Origin: Liberiplasma sp046541015
Lineage (GTDB): Bacteria; Bacillota_I; Bacilli_A; Izemoplasmatales; Izemoplasmataceae
DNA: 64,000 bases
Reading direction: 5' to 3'
NCBI GenBank assembly: GCA_046541015.1
Contig: JBKHEA010000002.1
Location: 62,001-126,000, forward strand
Shown: positions 43,963 through 52,534 of the stretch, piece by piece
How the letters are laid out: every line of letters begins with the position of its first letter
Position numbering within the stretch: position 1 is the first letter of the stretch
The notes under the pieces: model-generated
What the model saw: the letters and a program-made list of their open reading frames with translations, nothing else
Told to the model about the DNA's origin: nothing
Databases searched by the model: none
Program-made: the position numbers and the translations under genes

Positions 43963-44931
43963 ATGAATGTTGCAGTAACTGGTGGGGCTGGTTATATTGG
44001 CTCTCACGCTGTTAAAGCGTTAAAATCAAAAGGGTATAAAGTGATCGTCATTGATAATTTATCAACAGGGTATAAAAAAGCCTTACAAGAAGGCGTTCCT
44101 TTTTATGAAGTGAGCACACACAATCAAGATGAAGTTGCGCATATATTAAAAAAAGAAGCGATTGATGCAGTCATGCATTTTGCGGCATTTAGTTTAGTTG
44201 GTGAGAGTGTTCATAATCCTTTAAAATATTATCACAATAATGTTGAAGGCTCACGCGCACTCATTGAAGCGATGAACTCAGCTGGAGTTAATAAACTTAT
44301 TTTTTCATCCACCGCTGCAGTTTACGGGACTAAAGATGTTCAGCCGATTACTGAAAATATGCTAGAAACGCCTGAAAACCCTTATGGCGAAACTAAACTT
44401 GCGATTGAAAAAATGCTTAAATGGGCAAGCCAAACAAGTAATTTGAACTACGTAACTTTACGCTATTTTAATGTCGCTGGTGCTAGTAGTGATTATAGTA
44501 TTGGAGAAAATCATGAACCAGAAACCCATCTTATTCCTAATGTCATAAAAAGTGTTTTAACCACCAACAAACCACTTAAAGTTTTTGGGAATGATTATGA
44601 TACGCCTGATGGGACACCTATAAGAGATTATATTCATGTTGAAGATTTAGTGGATGCCCATATAAAAGCTTTAGATTATTTAGTCAAAACGAACCAATCA
44701 CAAACGATAAATTTAGGATCACAATCAGGGTATAGTGTCATGGAAGTGATTCAGTCTGTCGAAGCAGTTACAAGAAAAAAAGTACCCTTTACAGTAGAAG
44801 CTAGACGTGCAGGTGATCCTGCAAAACTCATTGCTAGTAACAAGTTAGCTAAAGAACTTTTAAACTGGGAAGTTAAACAAGATTTAAAGGCGATGATAGA
44901 ATCGGCTTATCAATACTATAAAAAAGCTTAA
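43963..44931 (+). CDS. galE: UDP-glucose 4-epimerase
   Basis: A 322-residue short-chain dehydrogenase fold: GGAGYIGSHAVKAL (NAD-binding), DNLSTGYKKA, HFAAFSLVGESV, FSSTAAVYG, NPYGETKLAIEKML with the catalytic Tyr and Lys, and IRDYIHVEDL. It converts UDP-galactose to UDP-glucose. Starts 1 bp after galK. Confidence 0.95.
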   Translation: MNVAVTGGAGYIGSHAVKALKSKGYKVIVIDNLSTGYKKALQEGVPFYEVSTHNQDEVAHILKKEAIDAVMHFAAFSLVGESVHNPLKYYHNNVEGSRALIEAMNSAGVNKLIFSSTAAVYGTKDVQPITENMLETPENPYGETKLAIEKMLKWASQTSNLNYVTLRYFNVAGASSDYSIGENHEPETHLIPNVIKSVLTTNKPLKVFGNDYDTPDGTPIRDYIHVEDLVDAHIKALDYLVKTNQSQTINLGSQSGYSVMEVIQSVEAVTRKKVPFTVEARRAGDPAKLIASNKLAKELLNWEVKQDLKAMIESAYQYYKKA

Positions 44932-44943
44932 AGGATTGATTCG

Positions 44944-46431
44944 ATGAAGGCAATTCATAAACTCATAACCTATGCACTAGATCACCAATTAATTGAATCC
45001 ATGGATACTGATTATGTTAATAATCAACTTTCTTATTTACTTGGGGTTTCACCAGCACCTTTTAAGCGTGTGTCCTATTCTAATGAATCGATTGATGCCA
45101 TTTTAAAACCCCTATTAGATTTTGCCTATCAACATCAGCGCTTTGAAAGTGATACGTTAACGGAAAGAGATCTGTTTGAATCGTTATTGATGGATATTTT
45201 AACCCCTAAACCAAGTGACTTACAAAAACGCTTTGATGCTCTTTATCAGATAGACCCTGAAAAAGCAACCGATGATTTTTATCATCGCAGTCAGGCAAGT
45301 AACTATATCAAAATGGCTAGAATAAGAAAGAATACCCATTTTATTACCCCTACTGAATATGGTGAAATGGATATTACCATTAATTTAAGCAAACCAGAAA
45401 AAGACCCAGCGCTCATCGCAAAAGCATTAAAAGAAAGTAAAACTAGTTATCCTAGTTGTCTTTTATGTAAAGAAAATGTTGGCTATTTTGGATCACTTAA
45501 CCACCCAGCTAGAAGCAATCACCGCATCATTAAAGTTTACATCAATCAAGAACCTTTTTATATGCAATTTTCACCGTATGTTTACTACAATGAACATACA
45601 ATTTTACTTCATGAAAAACACATCCCTATGGAAATAAGTGTAAAAACCTTTAAACGTTTACTCGATTTTGTTGATTTATTTCCACACTACTTTATGGGGT
45701 CTAATGCTGGATTACCTATTGTTGGAGGTTCTATATTAAACCATGAACACTATCAAGGCGGAAGAGCGACGTTTCCACTTGATCATGCGAAAATTCTAAA
45801 AACCTTTACCTTTGATCAATTTGAGCTTGAAGTATTACATTGGCCACTTTCTAGTATTCGAATTAAATCAAATGATAAAAAAGCTTTAATTAAACTAGCC
45901 GAAACCATTAGGGGTGCATGGTTAAATTACTCTAATGAAGCCTTAAATATTCATTCACACACGAATGATACACCGCATAACGCCATCACGCCTATTGCAA
46001 GAAAACATGATTTAACCTATAGTTTAACCATTGCGTTTAGAAACAATAAAACGAGTAAAACCTATCCGGATGGCATTTTCCATCCCCATCAAGATAAACA
46101 CCACATTAAAAAAGAAAATATTGGCTTAATCGAAGTTATGGGATTAGCTATTTTACCGGGTAGACTTGATCAAGATTTAAAAATCATTAAAAAAGCTTTA
46201 ATAAATAATCAAAAACTTGATGAGGCATTAAGTGTCTATCAACCTTGGTTTGATGCCTTGAAAAAACAAGACCTACCTAAAGAATCACTCGATGAAACAT
46301 TAAACTTAGAAGTTGGAAAAATCTTTAAAGAAGCTTTAGAAGATTGTGGCGTCTTTAAACAAACGAAAGAAGGCCAAGATGCCTTTATGTCATTTATTAA
46401 GGAGATCATAAATGATTACAAAAACCACTAA
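44944..46431 (+). CDS. galT: UTP-hexose-1-phosphate uridylyltransferase, GalT class II
   Basis: A 495-residue protein of the Firmicutes-type GalT class, about 150 residues longer than the E. coli form. Typical pieces: FYHRSQASNYIKMARI, SYPSCLLCKENVGYFG, NEHTILLHEKHIPM, and HYFMGSNAGLPIVGGSILNHEHYQGG. It transfers UMP to galactose-1-phosphate. Twelve bp after galE; its end overlaps galM by 20 bp. Confidence 0.94.
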   Translation: MKAIHKLITYALDHQLIESMDTDYVNNQLSYLLGVSPAPFKRVSYSNESIDAILKPLLDFAYQHQRFESDTLTERDLFESLLMDILTPKPSDLQKRFDALYQIDPEKATDDFYHRSQASNYIKMARIRKNTHFITPTEYGEMDITINLSKPEKDPALIAKALKESKTSYPSCLLCKENVGYFGSLNHPARSNHRIIKVYINQEPFYMQFSPYVYYNEHTILLHEKHIPMEISVKTFKRLLDFVDLFPHYFMGSNAGLPIVGGSILNHEHYQGGRATFPLDHAKILKTFTFDQFELEVLHWPLSSIRIKSNDKKALIKLAETIRGAWLNYSNEALNIHSHTNDTPHNAITPIARKHDLTYSLTIAFRNNKTSKTYPDGIFHPHQDKHHIKKENIGLIEVMGLAILPGRLDQDLKIIKKALINNQKLDEALSVYQPWFDALKKQDLPKESLDETLNLEVGKIFKEALEDCGVFKQTKEGQDAFMSFIKEIINDYKNH

Positions 46432-47416
46432 AACATTATTAGGTAAAACAGTTCAATACTATACGTTGTCAAATGATTTTATGCGTCTAACATTTATCGA
46501 CCATGGCGCTACTATCGTAGACTGGCAAGTTAAAACACAAGATAAACCCTTTGAATCCATTGTCTTAAAATACGCAAATGATGAAGATTATATAAAAAAT
46601 CCTAAGTTTTTAGGGTCAACGGTAGGGCCTTATGCGGGGAGAATTTATCCTGCACGTATTGATTTAAACCAAAAAAGTTATCCTTTAGAAAAAAACTTTA
46701 ATGATCATGCAAACTTACATAGCGCATCACTTAACCTCATGCATCACACCTATAGCGTGAAAGTGATAGATGATTTTACTATAAGTTTTAAAACGCATCT
46801 ATCTGATAAACATTATCCTAGTGATACGACATTTACCTTAACTTTTACCCTCGATAAAGATACATTGCATCAAGTCTATGAAACCAACACACTCGTTGAT
46901 ACTTTCACGAACTTAACCAATCATACTTACTTTAATTTAAGTGGTGATATTAAAACTGATGTTTTAGACCATACCTTAACCATGCAAGCTAAATATGTGG
47001 GGAAATTAGATCAAAACTTTATGAGTGAATCTTTAATGAACCCTAAAGATACGCTTTATGATTTTTCAAAAGAAAAACCATTAAAAGAAGCAGTCTTACC
47101 TTTAAAAAATACGCCACAACTTGGCCTAGATCACCCGTTTTTATTAAGTGATCAAACAATTATCTTAAAAGACCCATTAAGTAAAAGAACACTTACCATT
47201 ACAACCAACCAAGAATGTGTGGTCGTTTATTCCAATAATTTTTTAATTAGTGAACCCTTAAACCAAGACATCACTGATCGTTCACATCTTAGTATTTGTT
47301 TAGAAACCCAGCATTATCCTAACGATATTCATTTTTTAAATTATCCTAAAAGTTTTCATGAAAAAAATACGACACACATCCAAAAAACTTCCTATAAGAT
47401 AGGTGTTGCCGAGTAA
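46412..47416 (+). CDS. galM: Aldose 1-epimerase (galactose mutarotase)
   Basis: A 334-residue beta-sandwich enzyme turning beta-galactose into the alpha form used by galactokinase. Matches: FIDHGATIVDWQV, TVGPYAGRIYPARI, LTNHTYFNLSGD with the catalytic-region His, GLDHPFLL, and CLETQHYPND with the catalytic Glu. Last gene of the gal operon. Confidence 0.93.
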   Translation: MITKTTKTLLGKTVQYYTLSNDFMRLTFIDHGATIVDWQVKTQDKPFESIVLKYANDEDYIKNPKFLGSTVGPYAGRIYPARIDLNQKSYPLEKNFNDHANLHSASLNLMHHTYSVKVIDDFTISFKTHLSDKHYPSDTTFTLTFTLDKDTLHQVYETNTLVDTFTNLTNHTYFNLSGDIKTDVLDHTLTMQAKYVGKLDQNFMSESLMNPKDTLYDFSKEKPLKEAVLPLKNTPQLGLDHPFLLSDQTIILKDPLSKRTLTITTNQECVVVYSNNFLISEPLNQDITDRSHLSICLETQHYPNDIHFLNYPKSFHEKNTTHIQKTSYKIGVAE

Positions 47417-47484
47417 GTTTAGTAATCATTATTTTTTGTATAGTATTAATAGTTTCAAATCTATAAATAGCTAAACATTCACTT

Positions 47485-47511
47485 ACACACGATAATATTT
47501 TGTGTCTTTTT
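47485..47511 (+). terminator. Possible weak terminator after galM
   Basis: ACACA (47485-47489) pairs with TGTGT (47501-47505), followed by CTTTTTAT. Only 5 bp with an 11-base loop, so some transcripts may run into the beta-galactosidase gene. No other clear signal is seen in the 177-bp gap, apart from an imperfect GATGC / GCATC hairpin just before the ribosome binding site. Confidence 0.35.
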
Positions 47512-47593
47512 ATGAGTTAATTTTTATAAGGATTAATGAAAAGCGATATTTCGATGCATGCATGAATTCAAGCATCTTAAAGGAGTAACGGTG

Positions 47594-49921
47594 ATGATTA
47601 AAACAGCCTTAAACTTTAATTGGCACTATAAACGTGGGTTTAACGAAGAAGATATTTTAGGGTTTACTGGGGAAAATGTATGTTTACCCCACACTAACCA
47701 AGAAATCCCTTTTTCTTATTTTAGTGAAGCAATCTATCAGTTTACTCAAACCTATCAAAAAGCGTTTACCTATCATTTAAAAAAAGATCGCCGCTTATTC
47801 ATCACCTTTGAAGGGGTCATGACAAAAGCATGGGTTTATCTGAATGGTCAGCTACTTGGAAATCATACTGGTGGGTATACAGCGTTTACCTTTGAACTTA
47901 CCAATTTTTTAGTTGATCACGAAAATCTTTTGACCATCAGAGTTGATAGCCAAGAAACAAGTGATCATCCACCCTTTGGAAATGTTGTCGATTATTTAAC
48001 TTATGGAGGACTTTACCGTGAGGTTTTTCTTATTGAAACCGCCCTTGATACGTTTGAAACTATTCACGTTCATGGCGATCAATCTACGCTTTTCATTAAC
48101 CCCTATATAAATGCTCTAACAAAAAATATCCATACCATCAAATACGATATTTATGATAAAGAAGATTGTGTGAAAAGTTACTCATTTGAATCTTCTTTTC
48201 ATGATTTAAAAGCGATTACTTTAAACCACACGTTAACTTTATGGACACTAAAGCATCCTAAACTTTATACCTTAAAAGTATTTGTGGATGAAGAACTAGC
48301 CTATGAAACACCATTTGGGTTAAGAACGATTCGTGTTGATCACGCTGCCTTTTATCTTAATGATGAACCAATCTTTTTAAGAGGATTAAATCGTCATCAA
48401 TCGTATCCTTATGTTGGTTATGCGATGCCAAAGAGCGCTCAAGTTGAAGATGCGGACTTTTTAAAATATACCTTAGGGGTCAATATCGTTAGAAGTTCGC
48501 ACTATCCTCCAAGTAAGCACTTTTTAGACCGTTGTGATGCTATTGGGTTAATGGTTTTTACAGAACTCCCAGGATGGCAACATATTGGCGATGATACTTG
48601 GAAAAACCATGCGTTAAACGACTTAAAAAGTATGGTCATGCATGATTATAATCATCCTAGTATCGTCATGATTGGAACACGTATCAATGAATCATCCGAT
48701 GATCATGATTTTTACACAAAAACCCAAGCATTGGTTAAATCCATTGATCAAACAAGACCAACTGCTGGCGTGCGGTTCACTAAAAACAGTGAATTACTTG
48801 AAGATATTTATACGTTTAATGATTTTTATCACCGTGGATTTAATAAAGGTTTACAGCCAAAGAAGAAAAATACAAAAAAGATTAATCCTTATTTAATTAC
48901 TGAACATAATGGCCATATGTTTCCTACGAAAAGTTTTGACCATGAACAAAAAAGAGTAGAACATGCATTAAGACACTTTAATGTATTAAATGAAGCCTAT
49001 AAACAAAAAGGGGTAATGGGGGCAATAGGCTGGTGTATGGCAGATTATAATACCCATAAAGATTTTGGAAGTAACGACCATATTTGTCATCACGGCGTTA
49101 GTGATATGTTTAGAAATATGAAATATGCCGCTAGTGTCTATGCTTCTTTAGGTGAGGCACCTTACTTAGAAGTTTTAAGCATGATGCATATAGGAGAACT
49201 TAGTAGTGGTGAACTAAAAGAAGTTTTAGTTGCAACTAACTTAGATGAAGTAAAACTTTATAAAAACGATACTTTAATTGGGACATATAGTAAAAAAGAT
49301 TCACCTTATAAAAACCTACCACACCCTCCAATCATCATTAAAGATTTCATTGGTGATTTGATTAAAGATCATGAATCCTTTACGCCAATAGATGCTAAAA
49401 GGGTCAAGCATATATTACTGGTAACATTAAACAACAATTTAAAAATGCGCTTTAGTCACAAAATTAAATTAGCCTATATATTATTTAAATATAAGATGAC
49501 CTATCAAGATGCGATAAAACTTTATACAAAGTATATTGGTGGATGGGGTGAATCTCATCAAGTATACCGATTTGAAGGGTATAAAGATAATCAGTTATGC
49601 ATTACTAAATATAAAGGATTTAATGATGAGTATAACTTAAAAGTCAGATTATCAAAAAAACGTTTAGTCATCGATACGACTTATGACACGCTAAAAGTTG
49701 ATATCCTCTTAAGTAACGCTTATGATGAATTAGCCTATTACACGAAAGAAACCATCACCATAAGCTGTAATGAGGTTATTGAAATCATTGGACCAAAACA
49801 CCTTGCGCTTTTAGGTGGGATTGCTTCATTTTATGTAAAAAGTAAACAACCAGGTAAAGCGCACCTTACGATTTCATCAGAACGATTTGAAACCATCAGT
49901 AAAACTTTTATGGTTGAATAA
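47594..49921 (+). CDS. GH2 beta-galactosidase (possibly beta-glucuronidase)
   Basis: About 775 residues with the GH2 order: N-terminal sugar-binding domain (GVMTKAWVYLNGQLLGNHTGG), Ig-like domain, TIM barrel with FLRGLNRHQSYPY, VNIVRSSHYPPS, and the acid/base Glu in HPSIVMIGTRINES; the nucleophile Glu fits ITEHNGHMFP. The C-terminal 250 residues are divergent. No signal peptide, so it acts on imported disaccharide. Placement after the Leloir genes argues for beta-galactosidase, but specificity within GH2 cannot be read off. ATG 47594 has AAAGGAG before it; an upstream in-frame ATG (47558) has none. Confidence 0.85.
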   Translation: MIKTALNFNWHYKRGFNEEDILGFTGENVCLPHTNQEIPFSYFSEAIYQFTQTYQKAFTYHLKKDRRLFITFEGVMTKAWVYLNGQLLGNHTGGYTAFTFELTNFLVDHENLLTIRVDSQETSDHPPFGNVVDYLTYGGLYREVFLIETALDTFETIHVHGDQSTLFINPYINALTKNIHTIKYDIYDKEDCVKSYSFESSFHDLKAITLNHTLTLWTLKHPKLYTLKVFVDEELAYETPFGLRTIRVDHAAFYLNDEPIFLRGLNRHQSYPYVGYAMPKSAQVEDADFLKYTLGVNIVRSSHYPPSKHFLDRCDAIGLMVFTELPGWQHIGDDTWKNHALNDLKSMVMHDYNHPSIVMIGTRINESSDDHDFYTKTQALVKSIDQTRPTAGVRFTKNSELLEDIYTFNDFYHRGFNKGLQPKKKNTKKINPYLITEHNGHMFPTKSFDHEQKRVEHALRHFNVLNEAYKQKGVMGAIGWCMADYNTHKDFGSNDHICHHGVSDMFRNMKYAASVYASLGEAPYLEVLSMMHIGELSSGELKEVLVATNLDEVKLYKNDTLIGTYSKKDSPYKNLPHPPIIIKDFIGDLIKDHESFTPIDAKRVKHILLVTLNNNLKMRFSHKIKLAYILFKYKMTYQDAIKLYTKYIGGWGESHQVYRFEGYKDNQLCITKYKGFNDEYNLKVRLSKKRLVIDTTYDTLKVDILLSNAYDELAYYTKETITISCNEVIEIIGPKHLALLGGIASFYVKSKQPGKAHLTISSERFETISKTFMVE

Positions 49922-49958
49922 AAAAATCTTACCAATTTTTTTGGTAAGATTTTTATTT
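49921..49958. terminator. Bidirectional intrinsic terminator
   Basis: AAAATCTTACC / GGTAAGATTTT stem with an A/T loop between the converging beta-galactosidase and RNase J genes. Confidence 0.9.
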
Positions 49959-51637
49959 TAAACAAGTTTTATAACGGGTAAAATCATTGGACTGCGTTCA
50001 GTTTTAGTAAATATATAGTCATTTAACAGTTTGACAATATTTTTCTTAAGTAAGTTAACGTTTGTGCCTTTATGTTGGGCGAGTGTTTTTTCAACAAGTT
50101 CATAAACCATGTTAGATATTTCACTCGTTAGTACTGAATGATCACGCATATAGACAAAACCACGTGACATAATAACCGGTTTACCAATTTGTAGTGATGA
50201 ATCTTGATTAATGGTAACAATCGCACTTAATAACCCATCTTCACTTAAGATTTTACGGTCTCTTAAGACAACATTGCCAACATCTCCGATGCCTTTTCCA
50301 TCGATATAAACGTTGCTAGCTTGAACTTTTCCTGCAATACGGGCACTATTTTTAGTTAAGGCTAAAACGTCCCCATTATCCATAATAAACTCATGTCCAC
50401 GATTTAAACCACAAGCGATCGCTGTTTCAGCATGGATTTTTAACATACGGTATTCGCCATGAACCGGCATAAAGTATTTCGGTTTAATGAGTTTTAGCAT
50501 CAGTTTTTGTTCCTCAGTCCCAGCATGTCCTGATGTATGCGTATCAGTTAATGGGGAATGGGTGATGACATTCGCTTCTCTTCTAAAAAGTTGATTAATA
50601 GTTTTAGAAACGCTAGTTTGATTACCAGGGATTGGACTAGATGAGAAAATCACCGTATCTCCTGGAATGATTTTTATATCACGGTGAGATCCATTCGCGA
50701 TGCGCGATAGCGCCGCAAAAGGTTCACCTTGAGAACCGGTACATAAAATCGTGATTTCATTGCTTGCAAAGTGTCTTAAGGCTTTCGCACCAACAAAAGT
50801 TCCATGTGGGGCTCTAATATAGTCCATCGCTTGTCCGACTTCAATCGTTTTTTCCATACTGCGACCAAAGACTGCGATTTTTCGGTTGGTAGCGATGCTG
50901 GCTTCAACAATTTGTTGAACCCTATGAATGTTTGAAGCAAACGTTGCGACAATGACACGGCCATCAATCTTGGTGAAAATATCTTTAATATTTTCACTGA
51001 TAGTTGACTCACTTTTACTAAATTGATCAACTTCAGCATTTGTAGAATCACTTAGTAATAAAAGTGTTCCTTTTTGACCAAGTCTTGCCATTTTTGCATA
51101 ATCTGCATCTGGTCCTGTTGGGGTAAAGTCAAACTTAAAATCCCCCGTATGGACAATATTACCTTGTGGGCTTTTTACAACGACCCCAAATGAATCTGGG
51201 ATAGAATGATTGGTTCTAAAAAAACCAACACTTAAATGATCGAACTTAATGATATCATTTTCAAAAAATTCAATAAGGTTATACTTGAGCCCTTTATGCT
51301 CATTCATCTTGTTTTGAATTAACCCTAAAGCTAATCCATTGGCGTAAATTTTTGGTATTTTTACATGACGTAAAAGCCAAGGGATTCCACCGATATGGTC
51401 CTCATGACCATGAGTGATAATCAAGGCTTTAATCTTATCTTGATTTTCTTGTAAATAAGTATAGTCTGGAATGACATAATCAATACCGAGTAAATATTCA
51501 TCTGGGAACATAATCCCTGCGTCTATAATTAAAAGCTCGTTTTGATATTCCACACAATACATATTTTTTCCAACTTCACCAAGACCGCCTAATGCAAAAA
51601 CACCCACTTCATGTTTCTTTAATAATGGTTGTTGCAT
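49958..51637 (-). CDS. rnj: Ribonuclease J
   Basis: A 559-residue RNase J, a 5'-3' exo- and endonuclease central to mRNA decay in Gram-positives. The metallo-beta-lactamase part shows ALGGLGEVGKNMY, THGHEDHIGGIPW and HTGDFKFD; the beta-CASP part includes GSQGEPFAALSRIA, SSSPIPGN, THTSGHAG and KPKYFMPVHGEYRML. The C-terminal domain is present. A TTGGTT-17-TATAAT promoter and a GGAGG site precede it. Its use of 5' ends is of interest given the very short leaders of several genes here. Confidence 0.95.
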   Translation of the reverse strand: MQQPLLKKHEVGVFALGGLGEVGKNMYCVEYQNELLIIDAGIMFPDEYLLGIDYVIPDYTYLQENQDKIKALIITHGHEDHIGGIPWLLRHVKIPKIYANGLALGLIQNKMNEHKGLKYNLIEFFENDIIKFDHLSVGFFRTNHSIPDSFGVVVKSPQGNIVHTGDFKFDFTPTGPDADYAKMARLGQKGTLLLLSDSTNAEVDQFSKSESTISENIKDIFTKIDGRVIVATFASNIHRVQQIVEASIATNRKIAVFGRSMEKTIEVGQAMDYIRAPHGTFVGAKALRHFASNEITILCTGSQGEPFAALSRIANGSHRDIKIIPGDTVIFSSSPIPGNQTSVSKTINQLFRREANVITHSPLTDTHTSGHAGTEEQKLMLKLIKPKYFMPVHGEYRMLKIHAETAIACGLNRGHEFIMDNGDVLALTKNSARIAGKVQASNVYIDGKGIGDVGNVVLRDRKILSEDGLLSAIVTINQDSSLQIGKPVIMSRGFVYMRDHSVLTSEISNMVYELVEKTLAQHKGTNVNLLKKNIVKLLNDYIFTKTERSPMILPVIKLV

Positions 51638-51676
51638 TATCGTGTCCTCCTAAAAAACATCGTTTTTTCATGTCTT

Positions 51677-51722
51677 ATTATATCTTATTTAGCGTTATAA
51701 ACCAACGCATATGTGTTATAAT
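51677..51722. promoter_or_regulatory. Divergent promoters of rnj and the HAD gene
   Basis: Minus strand: TTGGTT (51700-51705), 17-bp spacer, TATAAT (51677-51682). Plus strand: TATAAT at 51717-51722, 19 nt before the HAD start. Between them lies GCGTT (51692-51696) / AACGC (51704-51708), a 5-bp inverted repeat with 7 bases between. Confidence 0.65.
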
Positions 51723-51741
51723 TTTTTTAAGGGTGATAACC

Positions 51742-52530
51742 ATGAAACCTCAAACCATCGTATTTTTTGATATTGATCATACCATTTATGATCCAATTAA
51801 AAAAGAAGTCCCTATTTCAACGCAACTAGCCTTTAAAAAGTTAAAAGCGCGTAAAGACGTTTTGATTGCAATCGCAACAGGGCGTGCTTTTTATATGCTT
51901 GATGTGATTGAGTGTTTAAAACCCTATATTGATATCTATATTACCATAAATGGACAATTAATTCTTTATGATAACGTTATTATTCATGAAGAAGCCATGA
52001 AAGATGATGCAATCATCAAGGTTTTAAAGGTCTTAAAAGAAAATGATTTGGTCTATGGTTATTACGGTAAAGACACTCAATTAATTAGTGACTTATCCCC
52101 TTATGCCATAACGATGTATGAAAAAGCTAATATGCCAATCCCTAAAACTATAGAAGCTGTAGAAAAAAATTTAGCCATTTATCAACTATGGGCATTTTCA
52201 CCTAAACATACCACTAAAAAAATTCAAGACGCTTTAAGTGATTTTTTAGTGGTGCCTTGGTTAAGTGATGGATTTGATATTTTAATGCCTTCAAAAACCA
52301 AAAAAGAAGGCGTTCAATTTGTATTAGATTATTTTTCGTTAGATGTTAATCAAGCCGTTTGCTTTGGCGATTCAGATAATGATTTAGAAATGCTTCAGTA
52401 TATCCCGTGTAGTATTGCTATGGGCAATAGTAAAGCCCATATTAAACGCATCGCAAAACATGTGACACAAAGCTATGATCAACAAGGGATCTATAATGCT
52501 TTGGTTAAATTAGACCTTATTAAGGAGTGA
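51742..52530 (+). CDS. HAD-superfamily sugar phosphatase (Cof/type IIB)
   Basis: A 262-residue HAD hydrolase: motif I FFDIDHTIYDP with the nucleophile Asp, motif II IATGRAFYM, a C2 cap domain, motif III Lys in KTKKEGVQF and motif IV CFGDSDNDLEML. Cof-type enzymes dephosphorylate sugar phosphates or flavin precursors with loose specificity. ATG 51742 follows AAGGGTGATAACC. The priA gene starts 4 bp later. Confidence 0.9.
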   Translation: MKPQTIVFFDIDHTIYDPIKKEVPISTQLAFKKLKARKDVLIAIATGRAFYMLDVIECLKPYIDIYITINGQLILYDNVIIHEEAMKDDAIIKVLKVLKENDLVYGYYGKDTQLISDLSPYAITMYEKANMPIPKTIEAVEKNLAIYQLWAFSPKHTTKKIQDALSDFLVVPWLSDGFDILMPSKTKKEGVQFVLDYFSLDVNQAVCFGDSDNDLEMLQYIPCSIAMGNSKAHIKRIAKHVTQSYDQQGIYNALVKLDLIKE

Positions 52531-52534
52531 TACC

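Noticed and set aside
47417..47593. Hidden gene or strong operator between galM and the beta-galactosidase
   Set aside because: Only a weak terminator-like hairpin and AT-rich DNA are visible; no frame with a ribosome site and no clear copy of the gal operator.
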